A stretch of DNA of 64,000 nt from Rana temporaria (taxonomy: Eukaryota; Chordata; Amphibia; Anura; Ranidae): the NCBI RefSeq assembly GCF_905171775.1, contig NC_053492.1, forward strand, positions 186,004,278-186,068,277, in the 5' to 3' direction. The notes under the pieces are model-generated. The model was given only the letters and a program-made list of their open reading frames with translations. It did no database searches and was not told where the DNA came from. A program made the position numbers and the translations under genes. Each line of letters opens with the position of its first letter. Position 1 is the stretch's first letter. Below are positions 59,561 through 64,000 of the stretch, in pieces.

Positions 59561-61481
59561 ATTACATTGGCCCAGATTCAGGTACGACTTGCGCGGGAGC
59601 AAGTGCGATTTGCGCCGCGCAAGTACGGATTTGCGCCCAGGCAAATTTGCGGGTGACCCAGAAAGCAAGCTAAGCCTGAAATGTGACATTTTTGCACGGA
59701 GGCAGTTTCTCTGCCCCGGCGCAATTAAGGGGCAATTTTGCTCAGGGAGCAACTTGCGCTCTCATGGTTTTCCCTCAGCAAATATGCAAATGAGGAACTG
59801 CCACTGATTCATAAACTTGCGCGTGTGAGGCGCATTTTGCGCCCAAAGCGCGCAAGCTGTTTGGCCGGGGCAAATTTGCACTTTATAAAAGCAGGGGCAA
59901 GTTAGCAACAGATGGCCACAGGTCAGCTGGAGAGCAACTACAGCAGCACCAAGACGGACGAGCTGAACAAGCAGAGCACCCACACTTTCTGGATCTCACA
60001 TCTGTGTGCCAACATGCCAGGGGCAGCTACAAAATAAAAAAAAAAGCTCAATCTGAGCATCAATAAAAAAAAACCTCAAAATCTGAGCATAACCAAAAAA
60101 CAAGCTCATAATCTGAGCCACCAAAAATTATTTTTTTCTTTTGGACATCCTTGGCCCAAGGGTGCCCCGGCTCTGGCTCCTCAGACGCCGTGGTGGAGCA
60201 TGGGGTGGGGATGGAGGGGGGGGGGAGCATCAACCCCTACTTCATCTCTCCTGGCAGGTGGTGCCTGCAAGCCCTCCATGGCGTTGGCCAGGCGGTTGAG
60301 GACGGTGTTGGTCTGTCCCAACATTCTCATCTGCCATGTGGTGGTGATCCTCAACTGCCGTCGGGTAAGTCTCCCCTCCTTCCGCACAGCAGCAGTGTTG
60401 GCCTCCACCGCACCTGCCAACCTGCTCACCTCCGAAGTTAATAATGCAGTGGCATCCTGCTGTTCAACCAGACAGGTCACAATGGCTGCGCAGTTGCCAC
60501 TAACATCCTCCAGGGTCTCATTCTGTTGGTCCCCCCGGTCAGCATGGTGGGTGAGGGCCTGCTGGACAGAGGAGGAGGCGGATGCCAGGCTGTCCGCCAC
60601 CCGCCTCAGGTCTCCCACCATCTCCCCTATATGGTGAGTCTGCCGGGCCTGCTCATCCTGCAGTCCCTCACAGAGGCTGGAGGGTACACCCCTAGTTTTA
60701 GAAAGAGCCTTCCTTGGAGGAGAGGCTGGGGCACGAACTGAGGGAGCAGAAAGGGAGGGGGTCACACAGGAGGGAGTGACATTGGAGGGAGGGACACTGG
60801 AGGGGGATGATGTTATAGTCGGGGGGGGTGGTGGGTCGGTCAGGGATGGTGGCATCCTCCTGGAGGGACACTGCTTCCTCCAGATTGAGGATAACGGCCT
60901 CCTCCACCACTTCCTCCTCCCTAGATGGACTCTGGCCGATATCCTCCTCCACCAACATGCCCAGGATCTGCAGAGGGCCTGACTGCACCCCATGATGTTC
61001 TGGGGATGGCGTGGGTCGCCCTACAGCAGACGACGGCCCAGCCTCATCAACATCTGTGGATGACACAAAACAAAAATGTTGCTGGAGCAACACACTTATC
61101 ATATGTTCCCTTCTACCCCCTCCCATGATACACAGCAGGTATGAGAAACAAATACTGACAAGAAACACAAACTCCTGCGCACAAGTGGGATCCTTGATGA
61201 TTAGTCAGATATCTACATACAGTTCCCCTTAAATGTCAAAACAACCCGTAGTAACAGAGGCCTTGCTGCCCTTCATGGATGGGGGAATCCTGATAGAAGA
61301 CAAAAAGGGAGAAAGAAAGGCGCACCAGCCTCGTGTACTACCGTTTGACAAATTTTAATGAAATAACAAAATAATGAAAACTACTCACAAACAAAGAATG
61401 ATAAAAGGCTTGTCAAACGATAATTGAAATACCCCTCGAACCACACTCCAGAATGTAGGGGGGGGTGGCGGGGTGCGTTGC

Positions 61482-61533
61482 TGCTGGCTGACGCGTTTCG
61501 AGGTGACAGAGACCTCTTCCTCAGAGCCCAGCA
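61482..61533 (-). ncRNA. Hammerhead ribozyme motif, left palindrome arm
   Basis: Minus strand: stem I TGCTGG pairs CCAGCA. Core CTGAGGA (61524-61518); the G at position 7 is allowed in the CUGANGA consensus. Stem II is GAGGT/ACCTC with loop CTCTGTC. GAAAC is at 61499-61495, followed by a GC loop and the GTC triplet ending at 61490. The core is complete. Confidence 0.85.
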
Positions 61534-62933
61534 GTTCTTAACCATCCACACACACCGATTAAATAGGAATACATGTAGGCCCAGGCACCGCCCACCACCG
61601 ACCACGGAAACACTCCCAGGGGCCGTCCAGACTCCACCCCCAAACAACCAAAAATATAAATAAATCAAATAAAAATAATAATGATATAAAAATAAAATGA
61701 AATGATGATGGTGGTAGCTAGAAATAGATAGAACTAGTACCACTATTGCTAATGAAGCCGAGGGATGAATGTGCACAGCAACAGTAGTTATGATACTAAA
61801 GGAAAAAGGCTGCTCATAAAAATGTATAAGGTTGAATGAAATTAAAATTGAATAACAAATGTATAAAAAGTATGGTAGTACTCAACCATCACTATTTAAA
61901 GTGGCGATGACGTGCTGATAAGATGCACAAGGTGGGGAAGGTGTACTGTAGATCCGGCGATGAGGACGACAAATACACCCTCTGCACATCATAGTCCTCA
62001 ATAAAGTGATCGCTGATGACAGAGGGGAGAGAAAGATATATATGAGGGGAAACACATGGAGTTGACATGAGGAAGAGGAGGGAGGGGGAGAAAAAGAGAT
62101 GGGCAAAGACAGACATAGATGACTTACATGGATGGCTTACATCAAAGTCATAAAAAGTCATAAAAAATCTATGGGGCCGATGGACGAACGTCTCTCCTGC
62201 TAGGGAGTCGTCACCGCTACCGAAGTAGCCAGGCGGGGGGCTACTTCGGTAGCGGTGACGACTCCCTAGCAGGAGAGACGTTCGTCCATCGGCCCCATAG
62301 ATTTTTTATGACTTTGATGTAAGCCATCCATGCAAGTCATCTATGTCTGTCTTTGCCCATCTCTTTTTCTCCCCCTCCCTCCTCTTCCTCATGTCAACTC
62401 CATGTGTTTCCCCTCATATATATCTTTCTCTCCCCTCTGTCATCAGCGATCACTTTATTGAGGACTATGATGTGCAGGGGGTGTATTTGTCGTCCTCATC
62501 GCCGGATCTACAGTACACCTTCCCCACCTTGTGCATCTTATCAGCACGTCATCGCCACTTTAAATAGTGATGGTTGAGTACTACCATACTTTTTATACAT
62601 TTGTTATTCAATTTTAATTTCATTCAACCTTATACATTTTTATGAGCAGCCTTTTTCCTTTAGTATCATAACTACTGTTGCTGTGCACATTCATCCCTCG
62701 GCTTCATTAGCAATAGTGGTACTAGTTCTATCTATTTCTAGCTACCACCATCATCATTTCATTTTATTTTTATATCATTATTATTTTTATTTGATTTATT
62801 TATATTTTTATTTTTGGTTGTTTGGGGGTGGAGTCTGGACGGCCCCTGGGAGTGTTTCCGTGGTCGGTGGTGGGCGGTGCCTGGGCCTACATGTATTCCT
62901 ATTTAATCGGTGTGTGTGTGGATGGCTATGCAC

Positions 62934-62985
62934 TGCTGGGCTCTGAGGAAGAGGTCTCTGTCACCTCGAAACGCGTCAGCCAGCA
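62934..62985 (+). ncRNA. Hammerhead ribozyme motif, right palindrome arm
   Basis: Plus strand copy of the left-arm motif: CTGAGGA (62943-62949), stem II GAGGT/ACCTC, GAAAC (62968-62972), GTC ending at 62977, stem I TGCTGG / CCAGCA. Core and stems are identical to the left arm. Confidence 0.85.
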
Positions 62986-64000
62986 GCAACGCACCCCGCC
63001 ACCCCCCCTACATTCTGGAGTGTGGTTCGAGGGGTATTTCAATTATCGTTTGACAAGCCTTTTATCATTCTTTGTTTGTGAGTAGTTTTCATTATTTTGT
63101 TATTTCATTAAAATTTGTCAAACGGTAGTACACGAGGCTGGTGCGCCTTTCTTTCTCCCTTTTTGTCTGATATGAGAAACAAAAACGTGTTACATGTTCC
63201 CTTCTACCCCCTCATATGTTCACTTCTACCCCCTCCCATGATACACAGCAGATATGAGAAACAAAAAACTTACCAGTCCCCAAGTCCCCAACAATGGAGT
63301 CATAGCCTGGCAGTCCCTCCACCTGCTCCAGCGCTAGACTCTGAGAGATGACCTCCTCCTCCGGATTGAGTCGCACAGAACAGGCTGGTCCTCCTCCGGT
63401 GCCCCTGCTGTGCTTTTTAATGAGGACAATTTTGTCCCGGACGCGACGCCGCATGTCCGTGAACTTTTTCTGGATGTCCATCCAAGTCCGGTCCTCAAAG
63501 CCCAGGGCATTGATGTCTTAGGTAATCGCCTCAAATATTGCCCTCCTTTGGGCTACGGTAGTATTTTGGTGTTCAGTGACATACAGAACAGCAGTATGGC
63601 GCGTCAGTGCCTCCAGCATGATATCCATCTCCGCTGCCACAAAATTAGCCTTCCTCTTTTTTTTTTTTTGGCCGGGAGCTGCCATCTCGCAGCAAAGGGC
63701 AAAATTACCTTGCTCAGGGGGGGGGGTGGAACAAGCAGGATGTAATTTTGCACAGGACCTGCGCAGGTCTGCCCCTATTTATTTGCTCAGTGCAAGCAGG
63801 TGGGCAAAATTTGCCCTGAAAATAGGTGCAAACCACTGCTGAGTGGAAAAAAAGATCATTTGCATAGGGCACACCCACTTTCACTTGCGCTGCCTTACGC
63901 CCTGATTTTTGCCTTACAAAGGAGCAAATTAGCAGACAAAAGGAATCCTGAATCAGGTGGCAATCTTTCCAATTTGCCCCAGCGCAGAGCAAATCAGCTG

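Larger units (their letters stand above)
61298..63168. repeat. Near-perfect palindrome, about 930-bp arms, 8-bp spacer
   Basis: The left arm starts AGACAAAAAGGGAGAAAGAA and the right arm ends with its complement at 63168. At the centre, TAGCC (62226-62230) and GGCTA (62239-62243) are separated by 8 bp. The arms differ by few changes, for example an extra TATTTT in the right arm near 62810. Each arm has one hammerhead motif. It sits in the intron of the Harbinger Myb-like gene, with CTGATA on both outer sides as a possible short duplication. Confidence 0.92.
60189..63634 (-). pseudogene. Harbinger-associated Myb-like protein gene, two exons, frameshifted
   Basis: Exon 1 (about 63634 down to 63275) reads through MDIQKKFTDMRRRVRDKIVL, a Myb/trihelix-type DNA-binding segment, to VGDLGTG and a donor GTAAGT. 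The acceptor CATCCACAG is at about 61059-61051. Exon 2 starts DVDEAGPSSAVGRPTPS. Phases agree (G + AT). Near a G8 run at about 60820 the frame shifts, and it continues as QTHHIGEMVGDLRRVADSLA through to about 60189 (coiled-coil-like C-terminal region). An in-frame stop precedes the LGFEDRTW segment of exon 1. The protein would bind the transposon ends in an intact element. Probably no longer functional. Confidence 0.7.
59569..63964 (-). mobile_element. Probable Harbinger-type element (Myb-like gene only in window)
   Basis: The left end GGCCCAGATTCAGG and a sequence near 63950-63964 (CCTGAATCAGGTGGC) form an imperfect inverted pair. The contained minus-strand gene is of the Myb/SANT-like type that accompanies PIF/Harbinger transposases. 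No transposase frame is seen. The flanking bases do not give a clear 3-bp target duplication, so the right border is tentative. Confidence 0.5.

Overview
The window is vertebrate genomic DNA, most likely from a frog (probably ranoid). The grounds are two adjacent single-copy vertebrate genes in conserved order, DIRS-like tyrosine-recombinase retroelements, and dense families of small TTAA-targeted, hAT-like and Tc1-like elements of the amphibian type. Genus and species cannot be told from the sequence alone. There is no bacterial content. Most short open frames are chance frames in introns and repeats.

Host genes, both on the + strand. (1) The last ten coding exons of a P5B-type ATPase, best match ATP13A3, lie at 1147-19763. 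They carry the hinge motif GDGAND, transmembrane segments M5-M10 and the C-terminal tail ending in ITIT. All splice phases join. The 5' part of the gene lies upstream of the window. (2) GP5 (platelet glycoprotein V), a single uninterrupted coding exon of 645 codons at 54666-56603. ATP13A3 followed by GP5 on the same strand matches the mammalian order.

Repeats by region. 0-19.8 kb: ATP13A3 introns with nested small transposons, including a 3.35 kb hAT-like element with a perfect 8-bp target duplication (3747-7095), a DIRS RT relic (about 9440-9640), TTAA-flanked elements and a CR1/L2-like LINE tail (about 16740-17170). 19.8-35.2 kb: ATP13A3 3' flank or very long 3' UTR, with a fold-back element (24716-25621) and a decayed Tc1 transposon (29006-31306) that holds a nested TTAA element. 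35.4-49.7 kb: two decayed DIRS-like copies and, between them, a third relic. The second copy is interrupted by a hAT-like element (itself hosting another element and a 31-bp minisatellite), by a 422-bp hammerhead-bearing insertion with a 9-bp duplication, and by a TTAA element. The sister copy shows the empty site for each. 49.7-54.2 kb: two more hammerhead-type elements, tandem repeats and an old hAT-like MITE. 56.7-58.2 kb: a 34-35 bp minisatellite. 59.5-64 kb: a Harbinger-type Myb-like gene (minus strand) whose intron contains a roughly 1.87 kb near-perfect palindrome.

The most interesting signal is a set of five hammerhead-ribozyme motifs (44.7, 50.1, 52.1, 61.5 and 62.9 kb). Three keep the whole CUGANGA / stem II / GAAAC / GUC core and a complementary stem I. 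Two of these face each other in the palindrome. They look like remnants of Penelope-like or retrozyme-like retroelements, but no matching reverse transcriptase lies in the window.
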